Shown: one piece after another, positions 11,047 through 21,728 of the stretch | Layout: each line of letters starts with the position of its first letter | Position numbering within the stretch: the stretch's first letter is position 1 | Assembly: GCF_036850765.1 (NCBI RefSeq) | Contig: NC_089490.1 | Span: forward strand, 131,344,522 to 131,408,521 | Direction of reading: 5' to 3' | From: Saccopteryx bilineata | Lineage: Eukaryota; Chordata; Mammalia; Chiroptera; Emballonuridae | Length of the DNA stretch: 64,000 nucleotides | Notes under the pieces: model-generated | What the model was told of the DNA's origin: nothing | What the model saw: the letters and a program-made list of their open reading frames with translations, nothing else | Databases searched by the model: none | Position numbers and translations under genes: made by a program

Positions 11047-12850
11047 CCCTGTGATGTAAATGTCAGTATGTTTGAAGTTGTTCCAGAGGTTCCTTACATG
11101 ATCCTCATTTTTTAAATTCTTTTTTTCTTTTTTGCTATTTTAATGGATGTGTTTTGCTTTTTCATATTCCAAATCATTGATTTAATTTTCATCTTCATCT
11201 ACTCTACTGATGATTCCCTGTAAGTAATTCTTCATTTCAGTTAGTGTACCCTTTATTTCTGACTGGTTCTTTTTTAGGTTTCTGTGTCCTCTTTCATGCT
11301 GTTGAAGTTCTCACTAAGTTCCTTGAGCATTCTTATAACCATTGTTTTGAACTCTGTGCCTGGTAGTTTATTTGCTTCCATTTTATTTAGTTCTTTTTCT
11401 GGAGACTTTTTCTGCTCTTTCATTTAGGATTTTTTCCTTTGTCTCATTTTGGCTGCTTCCCTTTGTTTGTTTCTGCATATTAGGTAGAGCTGCTATATCT
11501 CTTAGGCTTGGTAAAGTGACCTTATATAGAGATGTCTGGAAGGCCCAGAAGCACAGCCTCCTCTGCCACCAGATCTAGGCACTCCAGGTGCACCCTTTGC
11601 ATGGGCTGTGTATAACCTCCTGTTATAGTTGAGCCTTGGTTTATGTTGGCATATCACCCCGAGGCTAATCAGCTGCAAGAAACAACTGTGACTACATCAG
11701 AGGATCTGCTGTGCAGGAGTTAACCCCACAGAACAGGTCTTGCTTCAGTGGGGCTTTGGTGTCCTCTGAGTTTACCCCTTGAGTGTGTTGTTTGTGGAGG
11801 TGGCTGGGTTGTAACCCTACATGGCCTGAAGCTGACCACCAGGTACACTGGCTCTGGGGCCTCCCAGAAGATGCAAGGTCAGCCACCATCTTTTCCCTAC
11901 TGGCACCACCCAGTATGAGCTACAGAGCCATCTGCAGATGGCTGATACTTGGGCTAGACTTGGAGGTAGCCAAGAAAGGCCAAACTGCAAATCAAGGCTG
12001 ACTGCCACCAGTGCTGGACCTGGGGTCACTTAGCTAGATGCTACACATAGGCTAGATGCTGCTTCTTTGAAATATTTTTAGGAAAGTCCAAAATGAAAGC
12101 CAAGAGAGGCCATTTGTATCAAAAAACCACTGGAAATATCTTAGGTAAGCCTACAAGTTAAGTGAGGCAAGGTCTCAGAGAACCACCAGGGTGGGATGAG
12201 CAGTGATAGCCAGGTTGATAGAAACTGAGATATAGCACTCACCTGCAGGCTCTGTTGGGGAAGGCCTCAGGAAAGGAACAATGGCTTCTGCCAGAATTTC
12301 TGTCTGGGAGAAACCTGTTCCTCCAGCCTTCACCCAAAAGTCAGACAGGTCACTTCTCTCCTCATGCTCTTGGTGCCTTTATTTAGAGCTGCTGCCTCAG
12401 TGCTGGAGCTCAGAGCAAGTGAGTCAGAATAAGTTTGTGCATGAGCCCTTTTAAGAGGAATGCCTGGAACTCCAGGAGCCTCCATCTCACTCAGCCACAA
12501 TCCCTGCTGGTTTTTACAGCCAGAAGTTATGGGGACTTCTCTTTCTGACACTTTAAAACTGGGATGAAGGTTCTGATGTGGGGCTGGAACCCCTCAATCT
12601 TCATGGGGGAGCTCCACAGCCAAGATAGGCTTCCCAATTTTTAACCACCAGACATGGGTGTGGGACCAGACTGTCCCGGGTCTCTGCTCAATGTGGCTTC
12701 TCCTGTATATAGCCTTAGTTATAGGACTGTGTTCAGCTAGATTTCAGGCATTCTCAATAGTGGTTGATCTATAACTTAGTCGTATTTTGATGTGGTTGTG
12801 AGAGGTTCTGTGTACTGGGTTTACCTACACCACCATCTTGACCAGAAATC

Positions 12851-13160
12851 TTGGAATTACTTTTAACAATAAATTAAGCTAGCTTCTTACTAAATTAAGT
12901 TTGGAAGAGTTCTCTCCTCTACATACCCAGTCTGTGGATGTTAGCTCAAGTTCTGTAATTCCTTTGCAGACCAGATACTAAGAATATGCCACAGTAAGAA
13001 ATACACCCTAAATCTCTTCAATTTAATACAACAAAGTCATGGCCTAAATGCACTCTTGCCAAAACTTCTGCAAAATTGTCTTGTGCCCAAGACAGCTGTT
13101 GTTCCAGAACTTTGGGAGGAGTGCAGGAAGAAGCGAGTGTAGAGTGGTGACTACTCAAAA
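12851..13160. other. Non-coding DNA, nothing recognised
   Basis: No ORF or repeat that I can support. Confidence 0.5.
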
Positions 13161-13164
13161 AATT

Positions 13165-13405
13165 TTTTTTAATTTGAGAGAGAGAAAATCATCGATTTTG
13201 TTGTTCCACTCATCTCTGCATTGAATGGTTGCTTCTTTTTTTAGAGAGAGAGGAAGGGATAGAGAGAGAGAATTAGAAAGAAATATCAATTTGTTGGCAA
13301 ACATATGTTGGTTAATTCTTGTATGTGTGCCCTGAGCAGGGATCCAACCACAAGGTTGGCATATTGGGACTTCACTCCAACCAACTAAGCTACCTGGCCA
13401 GGGCC
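13165..13405 (-). mobile_element. SINE family D (VES-like), with a partial second tail
   Basis: Head at 13405 (GGCCCTGGCCAGGTAGCTTAG on the minus strand). Two GA-rich tail blocks, at 13175-13190 and 13243-13275, suggest a 3' truncated D copy into which or beside which another landed. Confidence 0.75.
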
Positions 13406-13693
13406 AGACCACTTGCTCTTAAATGTCCCAATCTGGGCCCCAGTGACTGAGCCACCACCAAGACTCAACAACCTCCCCTGTTGAACCCCTTTGGCTTCCC
13501 AACACTCTGTCCCCACCACCTCCTTCTCCTGCCTCAGCCTTCTGCAGGCTGTTTCCACCAAGGAAAAGAAGTTGTATTGTATGTCTGCTATCCAGAAGCT
13601 CCACTCTTTCAAATGCTCTGCTGATGCAAGTAAGGGTGATGGTCAGCTTTCTGCTGGCACTGAGGAGTATACCCATATAAGAATTCATAGAGA

Positions 13694-14025
13694 GCCTGAC
13701 CAGGCAGTGGCACAGTGGATAGAGCATCAGACTGGGATGTGGAAGGACCCAGGTTCGAGACCCCGAGGTCGCCAGCTTAAGCATGGGCTCATCTGGCTTG
13801 AGCAAAGCTCACCAGCTTGGACCCAAGGTCGCTGGCTTTAGCAAGGGGTTCCTCGGTCTGCTGAAGAAGGCCCACGGTCAAGGCACAAATGAGAAAGCAA
13901 TCAATGAACAACTAAGGTGTAGTAACAAAAAAACTGATGATTGATGCTTCTCATCTCTCTCCGTTCCTGTCTGTCTGTCCCTACCTATCCCTCTCTCTGA
14001 ATCTCTGTCTCTGAAAAAAAAAAAA
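13694..14025 (+). mobile_element. SINE family B, short form
   Basis: Head GCCTGACCAGGCAGTGGCAC, poly-A tail to 14025, duplication AAGAATTCATAGAGA / AAGAATTCACAGAGA at 13679-13693 and 14026-14040. Confidence 0.93.
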
Positions 14026-14040
14026 AAGAATTCACAGAGA

Positions 14041-14684
14041 AACAGCAAGAAGACCCTTACTATTTTCCAAGGGACCACTGATGATTACAATAAAAATAAA
14101 CTAGGAAAGGCACTTAAGAAGAAATTTGCTTGCAATGGTACTATAATTGAGCAACCAGAATATAGAGAAGTAATTCAAGAACAGGATGACCTGTGCAGAA
14201 ACATAGGCTAGTTCCTCATAGATATTGGACATGCTGAGGATGACCAGCTGAAGGTTCACGGGTTTTAAGTGCTTTTGGCTCACTGAAGCTTAAAAGTGAA
14301 GATTTCCTTACAATGAGTAGAATTTCTCTTTTGTCCCTTGTCACAAGTTTAAAAATCTTGTGTAATGTAACCATTTGAGGTCTGGTTTTAACTTTGACTA
14401 GTGTAACTCTTTCATGTAATAAGCTGAAAAGTCATTAAGTAAATAAACAAACAAATAAATAAATATCCCAGTCTGAAAATAACATGGTTGATCCAGCCAC
14501 AGCCCATCCATTCACCCTGAGAGGTCTAGCCCACCATTTAGAATAAGTCACATAAACACTACTTGTATTTGGTCGTTTCCCTAGAAACAAACCCTCAGAC
14601 AAGGATTTCAATGCAAGGAGTGTTGTCTCCTGATAATGGTAAAGGGACACAGGGAAGAGGAAGACACCATAAGAAAGAGTTGGC
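14041..14684. other. Non-coding DNA
   Basis: No gene recognised. AAATAAACAAACAAATAAAT simple repeat near 14440-14462. Confidence 0.5.
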
Positions 14685-15028
14685 GCCTGACCAGGCGGTG
14701 GCGCAGTGGATAGAGCATCGGACTGGGATGCAGAGTACCCAGGTTCGAGACCCCGAGGTCGCCAGCTTAAGCACAGGCTCATCTGGTTTGAGCAAAAGCT
14801 CACCAGCTTGGACCCAAGGTCGCTGGCTCGAGCAAGGGGTTACTCGGTCTGCTGAAGGCCCGCGGTCAAGGAACATATGAGAAAGCAATCAATGAACAAC
14901 TAAGGTGTCACAATGTGCAATGAAAAACTAATGATTGATGCTTCTCATATCTCTGTTCCTGTCTGTCTGTCCCTGTCTATCCCTCTCTCTGACTCTCTCT
15001 CTGTCTCTGTAAAAAAAAAAAAAAAAAA
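14685..15028 (+). mobile_element. SINE family B, short form
   Basis: Complete, CpG-containing copy with A-tail at 15011-15028. Confidence 0.92.
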
Positions 15029-15552
15029 GAACCTACGTATGTGTTACGCTACATGGAAAAGTGAGAATGAGGATTGCAGATAGAAATAGGGTTTCTAATC
15101 CGCTGCCCTTAAAATAGTAAGATCATATGGAATTATTTGGTGGCCCAAATGTAATCACAAGTGTCTTTTAAATGTGGAAGAGGAGGTGGAAGGGTCAAAG
15201 TTTGAGTGATGCAAAGTGAGAAAGATCCATGTCGTTGCTGGCTTGGAAGGTGGAGGAAGAGACCATCAGCAGAGAAGTGCAGGCAGCCTGTAGTGTAGAC
15301 ACTGGAAAAAGGCAAGAAAACTGATTGTTCCCAGAACCTCCAGAAAGAAATGCAGCCCTGCCAACACCTTGACTTCAGCCCAGTGAGACCCACTTTGGAT
15401 CTGACTTCCAGAACTATACGATAATAAATCTGGATTGTTTTAAGCTGGTAAGTTTGTGGTAATTTGTTACAGCATCAGTCAAAAACAAACACACATACCT
15501 AAACTAATGTTTTTTCAAAATGATGAGGAAAGTCATAAAACTTTGCTGAAGG
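15029..15552. other. Non-coding DNA
   Basis: No gene or repeat that I can name. Possible degraded L1 or LTR text, not supported further. Confidence 0.45.
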
Positions 15553-15555
15553 ATT

Positions 15556-15932
15556 TTTTATTTTTATTTATTTTTTTAGTGAGAGAGAGACAGAGAGAGG
15601 GACAGACAGACAGAAAGGGAAAGAGATGAGAAGCATCAACTCATTGTTGCAGCATCTTAGTTGTTCATTGATTGCTTTCTCATATGTGCCTTGCCTGTGG
15701 AGCTCAAGTCGAGCCAGTGACCCCTTGCTCAAGTCAGCGACCTTAAGCCTCAAGCAACTATGGGCTCACGTCTATGATCCCTCACTCAAGCCAGCGACCC
15801 CTTGCTCAAGCTGGTGAGTCCACACTCAAGCCAAATGAGCCCTCATTCAAGCCAGCAACCTTGAGGTTTTGAATCTGGGTCCTCAACATTCCAGGCTGAT
15901 GCTCCATCCACTGCACCACTGCCTGGTCAGGC
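15556..15932 (-). mobile_element. SINE family B, long form
   Basis: Head at 15932, body with several repeats of the TTGCTCAAGCCAGCGACC kind, flanked by CTGAAGGATTTTT and CTGAAAGATATTTTT (mutated duplication). Confidence 0.87.
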
Positions 15933-16179
15933 TACTGAAAGATATTTTTAAAGAATCTGAATAAATAATGAATGAATGAGTAGATAGACAGACAGACATA
16001 TACATGCACATATATAATCCCAGCCAAAATTACAAAGTGATTCAGAATTGTATCTGGGAAATAAAATGCACAGTAGTAGAAACATTGAGAGAAAACAGTG
16101 TCTTAGTGTTTATCAACTATATTGCACAACTGTCATAATTAAAACACTTGCAAGTGAATATACAATAAATTCAATGGAA
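15933..16179. other. Sequence downstream of the lectin gene
   Basis: AT-rich, unique-looking. Contains a short GATA/GACA simple repeat near 15980-16000. Confidence 0.5.
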
Positions 16180-16453
16180 GGCATAATGTAGTATGTGACT
16201 TTATTAAGAGGATGTCGTGAAGACTGAAGGGGGTGCACTGAGACTATCAACAGAATAAGAGAAATGGTCTTTAGTCTATGGAGGGGTAGGCCTTAGAGGA
16301 GAAAGGGGTCTCAGAATCTCAGGATCTCAAAGACCCTAGAAAAGGAGGAATAAAAACAGGAGTGAATGGGGCCAGAGAGGAGCTAGCAGAGCACACGCCC
16401 AAATGGCCTGGTCTCACACAGGGGGCAGGAATGGGTGTCAGGGACAGTGGCCC
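16180..16453 (-). other. Predicted 3'UTR of the CD209-like gene
   Basis: From the stop codon to an AATAAA on the minus strand at 16205-16200. Cleavage expected 15-25 nt further on. The end point is inferred from the signal only. Confidence 0.55.
16200..16205 (-). promoter_or_regulatory. Polyadenylation signal AATAAA
   Basis: TTTATT on the plus strand, about 250 nt after the lectin stop codon, the first AATAAA in the right strand. Confidence 0.55.
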
Positions 16454-16595
16454 TCAGAGGCCTGAACACTGAGATGGGGTCTTTTCACAGATCCAGAAAA
16501 AGTCTGAATTACATTTGCTATCATTCCAGCCATCGCCACGCAGTTCCACACAGTCCTCATCTTCAACATTGTTAGGTTCCCCTTCTTTCCAGAAG
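16454..16595 (-). CDS. CD209-like exon 7 (lectin domain end, EPN/WND) and stop
   Basis: Carries [21 protein letters not shown] and F-W-I-C-E-K, stop TGA at 16456-16454. The acceptor is taken as CACAG at 16596; an alternative CATAG gives a start at 16613 and six extra residues before the EPN loop. Confidence 0.9.
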
Positions 16596-19144
16596 CTGTG
16601 AACACCATCAGAACTATGAGTCCCCTTCTCCACCCAGAGCCCACACCTCAACCCACCCTTGAACCAGCTGGTCCATGGTCTTTGGCAGCAAATGTCTAAG
16701 AAGCAGCCAGAGGGTGGTGAATTCAGAGGCAGGGTTTTCAAAATGTGGGTTCAAACACTACCTCCTTCCATCAGTTCTGGCAAAGTAAAAATACAGATTT
16801 CTGGGCCCATACCTAGACTTAGAGAATCCAACCTCCCCCACCCCATCTCCACCATAGGCAGACACAAGACTCTGCATCTTGTCCCACTTTCTCAGGTGAT
16901 TCTTTCCAATCCTAGAGTCTGAGCACTCCGAATTCAGGGTTCAGGTCTCTCCCCTACCTTTCCCTCCCATGCCATTGTTGCTGAGAGGTCACCTGAGATG
17001 GAGGGGAGTGTTGTCCACCCAGTGCCAGGACCCTTCATGGTGTTGGTCACTGAGGCCAATCCAGGTGCGCTTATTATTTCTGATATCCCAAGATTGCAGG
17101 AATTTCTAGGGGTGGTATATCAGGAGGAAGATCAGTGAAGGACTCCCATACCATGTCTGCCCACATTCTCATGGTCCCCTGCCTCCCACAAAAGTCTTTC
17201 TGTGGTTTAGCCTGTAGCCCCTACTTAAGTTGTATGTGTTCACATGTGCATTAGTATTGTATATGTGTGGAAATGCATTGACTTATTTCCCAGTTCAGTA
17301 ATGTGTCAAGGGAGGGATTACTCTGAGTTTCCTTTCTTTCCATACATGGGCTCCTAACACATGATCTTCTCAAGTCCATCATGGACTCCAAGAAGCCTTC
17401 CCTGACTGCATCTCCCTCCACCCCAGAACCTCCATCTCTCAGAGGACAAAGGAGAGCTTCAGAAGGCTTTTGGTCGACCAGTCACTTGGCCCAGTCCCAG
17501 ACTGAAATCTTGCCCAGCATACCTGCTCTTCAGCATTGTCAATGATCACCAGCTGGGCGTTCATTTCCTCACAAGCAGAGACAGAACCTTTCCAGGTGTT
17601 TTGGCTCCGGGAGAAGAAATAACAGCTTCCCCGGAAGAACTCCCAATTCCAGGGGCAGGAACGGCACAGACGAGCTGAGGAGCAAGGGCAGGGTTGGGTT
17701 GGCCAGTTAGGGAGATGGGCTGCTAAGCTTCCAGGCCCCCAACACCAGCATCAGATCTGGGGGACCCAGGGCTAGGCCCTTTTGTTCAATGGTCCACTCA
17801 GTGCCCGAAAAAACCCACAAGAAAAATCCTATCTCTTCCCTGCTGTTTTCAGACTGGCAGCTGTGGAAGGTGAGCCTCAGCCCGACCTGTGACCCCCGTA
17901 ATCCCTCCTGACCTTAATGTTTAAACCTTACTCAGGGTGGCATTCATCCAGGTCAGCTGTTGGTGTATCTCCTCCAGGTCTGATTGTATCCGCTCTTCTG
18001 AATTGACCACTGGAAGAAGAGGACTTCAGTTATTAAGTACCAACTGTGTGCTTGATGCAGAGAGGGCCCCATGAGTTCTGTATCTCACAGTAACCGTGAG
18101 AGTGACCCCTTTCTCATTATACAAATGAGAAAACTGAGCCTTAGAGAACAACCTGTCCAATATTGCTGGCCCCTAGGACACCACACACGGGTCCAACACC
18201 ATCCCCAACTCTTGCCTACCTTCTGCCCCATAGTAGTGGCTTGTCTAAAGTCATGCAGCCCAGAGCCCTCTCCCACTTCAGAACCCAGCCTCTGACTCCT
18301 CACCCGGGCTGTGGCTCCCTCGATGGTCCATCTCTCTTGGCAGGGATTGTTGGATCCTGGAGACTAAAACAGAGCAGAGAATTCCTCTTCTGTGAGTGTC
18401 ACCTGTATGCCTGATCCTGTGCCAAGTTTGGTTTCAAGTCCTCTGAGAACCTAAACTCCTCCCAAACCCACCTGGAAGAAGATGAGCCACATTTCACAGA
18501 TGAGGAGACAGGCTCAGAAAGAGGTGGTAACCAGCCTACAGCCACACCAGAGATGACAAACAGTCCAATTAACCCAGTCCTAGAGGTTTTGAGAACTGTG
18601 GAAAAGTGCAAAGCATCTCAAAAGGAAAACCCTAAGGGACTCAGGATTTCCAGACCCAGACCCTGACTTACCTTGAACCAGGGTGGTCAGCAAGAGCATG
18701 AAGAGACCCAAAGAGATGAGAAGCACCATCAGAGGGAGAGGGGCCCTGGCCAGACACCCTGCAGGATAGACGGAGCTGAGGACTAGGAACAAACCCTGTC
18801 CACCCCACCCATGCTGACCCCTTCCCCAGGTGCCTGCTCCTAAACCACCCACCCCAGTACCTGGCAAGCTTCGTGAGCTCTTGAATAGGCCAAGGTCTTT
18901 CTCAGCCCATCTCTGGCCTTGAAATATCTTCCTCTCCTCTGAACAGAACAGAATACATTCATCTGAGCTTTGAAGCCTGTTGAGCCCTGCTGGAGACCTG
19001 GCCCTCTCTCCTCCATGCAGGCTGGAAGCCAGAGCTGGGACTCCCCCAGGACTCTGGATCCCGGCTCTCCTTACCATCACCCCAGTACTGATGCTCAGCC
19101 TCATCAGAGCCACCTGATTCCTTGGGGACATGAATCTCTGCCAT
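16454..19144 (-). CDS. CD209: CD209 (DC-SIGN)-family C-type lectin, 7 exons, no neck repeats
   Basis: Join of exons 19144-19075, 18938-18861, 18758-18672, 18009-17932, 17674-17523, 17105-16993 and 16595-16454, about 239 residues, all introns GT-AG and all phases consistent. Order: cytoplasmic tail (residues 1-52), transmembrane helix in exon 3 (about 55-78), a 26-residue neck with heptad-like L/I spacing and an N-A-T sequon, then the lectin domain. The domain shows [17 protein letters not shown], the E-P-N mannose/fucose-type motif, W-N-D, and the expected cysteines. The family binds glycans on pathogens and cells of myeloid or endothelial type. Human CD209 has seven 23-residue neck repeats; this gene has none, like mouse SIGN-related proteins of similar length. 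The tail lacks the di-leucine and the YKSL-type motif of human CD209. It may be a paralogue rather than the strict orthologue. Confidence 0.9.
16993..17105 (-). CDS. CD209-like exon 6 (lectin domain, middle)
   Basis: 113 nt, phase 0 to 2. K-F-L-Q start, T-W-I-G-L-S-D and W-H-W-V-D core, donor GTGACC. Confidence 0.93.
17523..17674 (-). CDS. CD209-like exon 5 (lectin domain, first part)
   Basis: 152 nt, phase 1 to 0. [18 protein letters not shown] opens the lectin domain and it ends A-E-E-Q, the family's exon boundary. Confidence 0.93.
17932..18009 (-). CDS. CD209-like exon 4 (single neck unit)
   Basis: 78 nt, phase 1 to 1, acceptor TTCCAG, donor GTAAGG. Encodes 26 residues with [14 protein letters not shown], one neck-like coiled-coil turn set. 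No further repeats are visible in the flanking introns. Confidence 0.87.
18085..18270. repeat. MIR-like relic in lectin intron 3
   Basis: MIR core text (ATGAGAAAACTGAG, GTGGCTTGTCTAAAGTCATGCAG) is recognisable in the plus strand. Confidence 0.55.
18410..18560. repeat. MIR-like relic in lectin intron 3
   Basis: TTTCACAGATGAGGAGACAG followed by AGCCTACAGCCACACCAGAG, the MIR core pattern. Confidence 0.55.
18672..18758 (-). CDS. CD209-like exon 3 (transmembrane)
   Basis: 87 nt, phase 1 to 1, acceptor CTGCAG, donor GTAAGT. Starts G-C-L-A-R-A-P-L, matching the G-C-L-G-H-G-P-L start of the human transmembrane exon, then a leucine-rich helix. Confidence 0.9.
18861..18938 (-). CDS. CD209-like exon 2 (cytoplasmic)
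   Basis: 78 nt, phase 1 to 1, acceptor TTCAG, donor GTACTG. Encodes a basic/acidic juxtamembrane stretch ending S-S-R-S-L-P. Confidence 0.82.
19075..19144 (-). CDS. CD209-like exon 1 (cytoplasmic)
   Basis: ATG at 19144, 23 codons plus one base, donor G|GTAAGG at 19074. The acidic, serine/glycine-rich start (M-A-E-I-H-V-P-K-E) is unlike human CD209, so the start rests on the TATA spacing and open phase. Confidence 0.75.
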
Positions 19145-19194
19145 CCTCTTCTCCTCTCCCTGTTCTTTTGTCCAACTCCTCTCTGGACTATGGT

Positions 19195-19201
19195 TTTTAT
19201 A
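19195..19201 (-). promoter_or_regulatory. TATA box of the CD209-like gene
   Basis: TATAAAA on the minus strand, about 51-57 nt before the ATG, which would place transcription start near 19170 with a 5'UTR of about 25 nt. Confidence 0.6.
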
Positions 19202-19284
19202 ACCTCATGTATTGCTCTCAGCAGCCCCTCCTCAGGTCTATTTCTTCCCAACTCAGAAAGAAGAACAAGGAACTATAGGGAACA

Positions 19285-19296
19285 CCACTTCCTCTC
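19285..19296 (-). promoter_or_regulatory. Possible PU.1/ETS site
   Basis: GAGAGGAAGTGG on the minus strand, about 85 nt before the TATA box. The GAGGAAGT core is the myeloid PU.1 motif and PU.1 is known to drive CD209 in human dendritic cells. Confidence 0.45.
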
Positions 19297-19299
19297 AGA

Positions 19300-19724
19300 A
19301 AAGTCAAAGGGTGGGGGATAAAGATTAAATGCCTGACACAGCTATGAAAGAAGTCACTTAGGGTGGGGCAGAAGCTTTGCAGTCAGTGCTAGTGCCAAGA
19401 GGCACTGTTCCAACCCCTATGCAGTCCTGGGACCTTCAACCCTCATCTAATCAGAGCTTGTTTCTTCAGCTGTAAAATGGGACAATTACTCTGCCTCTTT
19501 CTGTTATTGTGTGGTCTAATACAGTATACTTATAATAGGTATAAGTTTCCTGTCCTAATGATAAATATTCAGTAGTAATGGCACTTAGCACATGCCCTCC
19601 AGCACACTGTGCTGTGCAGTCTCCCTTGCTGCAGCAAATAAGAAACCACAGGTGTGCTCCTGGTGGTCTTTCACTGAGGACCACTGACAGTTCTCACAAT
19701 AGGCCTATGAAAATGTACAGTTAT
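19300..19724. other. Upstream region of the lectin gene
   Basis: Mostly unique sequence. A MIR-like relic (CTTCAGCTGTAAAATGGGAC) lies at 19466-19486. No further gene seen. Confidence 0.5.
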
Positions 19725-19833
19725 GGCCCTGGCCAGTTGGATCAGTGGATAGAGTGTCAGCCCAGCATGTGGACATCCAAGGTTCAATTCCCAGTCAGGG
19801 CACACACAAGAAGTGACCATCTGTTTCTCTCCC

Positions 19834-19876
<43 letters not shown>

Positions 19877-19892
19877 ACTAAAAATAAAATAG
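19725..19892 (+). mobile_element. Short tRNA-headed SINE with (TC)n tail
   Basis: GGCCCTGGCCAGTTGGATCA head, B box GGTTCAATTCC, then a (TC)n run at 19841-19872 in place of the long A body. Confidence 0.82.
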
Positions 19893-20329
19893 GAAACAGA
19901 GGAAAGGAGCATGGAATACCCCCAAACAAAAACAAATGACAGAAACATAAAAGAAAGGAACCAAAGGAGACACAGAACTACCAGAAAACAAAATATAAAA
20001 TGACTATAGGAAGTCCTCATGCCTCAATAATTATCCTAAATGTAAATAGATGGAACTCACCAATAAAGGAACACAGAATAGCAGACTGAATCAAAAAATA
20101 AAACCCAACCATATGCTGCTTTCAGGAGACATATTTAGGTTTCAGGCAAAAGTAGACTCAAAGTGAAAGGCTAGAAATGATTCTCCAAGCAAAAAGTACC
20201 CAAAGAATACCAGGTGTAGCCATACTTATATCTGACAATACTGACTTCAAGATAACAAAGGTAACCAGAGACAAAGATGGACATTTCATAATGATACAGA
20301 GGACACTACATCAAGATGACACAACACTT

Positions 20330-20535
20330 CTTTTTAATTTATTTTTTATTTGTTATTTATTCATTTTAGAGAAGAGAGAGAGAGAGTGAGAGATAGAGAA
20401 AGAGAGAGAAAGGGAGGAGGAGCAGGAAGCATCAACTCTCATATGTGCCTTGACCAGACAAGTGCAGGGTTTTGAACCGGTGACCTCAGTGTTCCCAGGT
20501 CAACGCTTTATCCACTGTGCCACCACAGGTCAGGC
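20330..20535 (-). mobile_element. SINE family C inside L1
   Basis: Minus-strand copy, GA-rich tail at 20366-20425, head at 20535. Confidence 0.88.
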
Positions 20536-20564
20536 TAAATAAAATCTTTTTAAAGATAAAATAT

Positions 20565-20605
20565 ATATATATTATATATAATATATATATATTATATATA
20601 TAATC
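20565..20605. repeat. (AT)n-rich microsatellite
   Basis: Alternating ATATAT and TATATAAT tract. Confidence 0.8.
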
Positions 20606-20873
20606 ATAATCAAGTGAGATTCATTTCAGGAGCACAAAGATGGTTCAACATATATAAATTAATCAATATAATAAACCTCATCAACAAAACAACAGACAAA
20701 AAACATATGATCCTATCAATAGATGCAGAAAAGTCTTTTGATAAGATACAACATCCATTTATAATTAAAACACTGATTTAAATGGGTATAAAAGGAAAGT
20801 AACTCAACATAATAAAGGCCATATATGACAAGCCCTCAGCCAATATCATACTAAATGGTAAAAAACTGAATGG

Positions 20874-21188
20874 GCCTGACCAGGCGGTGGCACAGTGGAC
20901 AGAGCGTCGGACTGGGATGTGGAAGACCCAGGTTCGAGACCCCGAGATAGCCAGCTTGAGCGCGGGCTCATCTGGCTTGAGCAAAAAGCTCACCAGCTTG
21001 AGCCCCAGGTCGCTGGCTCAAGCAAGAGGTTACTCGGTCTGCTGAAGCCTCAGGGTCAAGGCACGTATGAGAGAGCAATCAATGAACAACTAAGGTGTTG
21101 CAATGAAAAACTGATGATTGATGCTTCTCATCTCCCTTCATTCCTGTCTGTCTATCCCTCTCTCTGACCCTCTGTCCCTATAAAAACA
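20874..21188 (+). mobile_element. SINE family B, short form, inside L1
   Basis: Duplication AAAACTGAATGG at 20862-20873 and 21189-21200, CpG-bearing body. Confidence 0.92.
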
Positions 21189-21728
21189 AAAACTGAATGG
21201 TTCTCCTCTAAAATCAGGAACAAGAGAAGGTTGCTCACTCTCTCTACTCTTATTCAACATAGTCCTGGAAATCTTCACCAGAGTGATCAGACAAGAGAAA
21301 GAAATAAAAGGCATCCATATTGTGAAAGAAGAAGTAAAGGTATCTCTTTTTGCAGATGACATGCTTCTGTATATAGAAAACTCCAGAGACACCACCAAAA
21401 AACTTTAGAAACAATTAATAAATACAGTAAAGTCACAGGATACACAAATAATATACAAAAGTCTACTGCTTTCATATACACCAACAATGAAACCTCAGAA
21501 AATGAATTCGGAAAAAATGTCTTCTACATTTACAACAAAAAATAAAATATCTGGCAATAAACAAAGGATGTGAAGAACCTATCTACTAAAAATTACAAAG
21601 CATTTTTTAAATTGAAAAAGACACAACGAAATGGAAAGATATTTCATGTTCATTGATTGAAAGAACAAAAATAGTTAAATGACTACGTTATCCAAAGCAG
21701 TATACAAATTTAATGCAATCCTCATTAA

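Larger units (their letters stand above)
9070..12850 (-). mobile_element. Antisense L1 with 5'UTR, ORF1 and endonuclease start joined to ORF2 3' end
   Basis: Read on the minus strand from 12850: 5'UTR (CAAGATGGTGGTGTAGGTAA start) to about 11050; ORF1 at 11046-10711; start of ORF2 near 10520 with the endonuclease stretch around 10140-9960 (residues C-L-Q-E-T); then, near 9905, a jump to the end of ORF2 and 3'UTR (9900-9070). The reverse transcriptase is missing, so it is either an internally deleted L1 or a half-L1 (HAL1-like) element. SINEs at 9362-9568 and 10159-10477 interrupt it. Confidence 0.75.

Noticed and set aside
18580..19251. 223-codon minus-strand open frame over the lectin 5' region
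   Set aside because: It reads through two introns; the true exons 2 and 3 lie inside it, with GT-AG borders.
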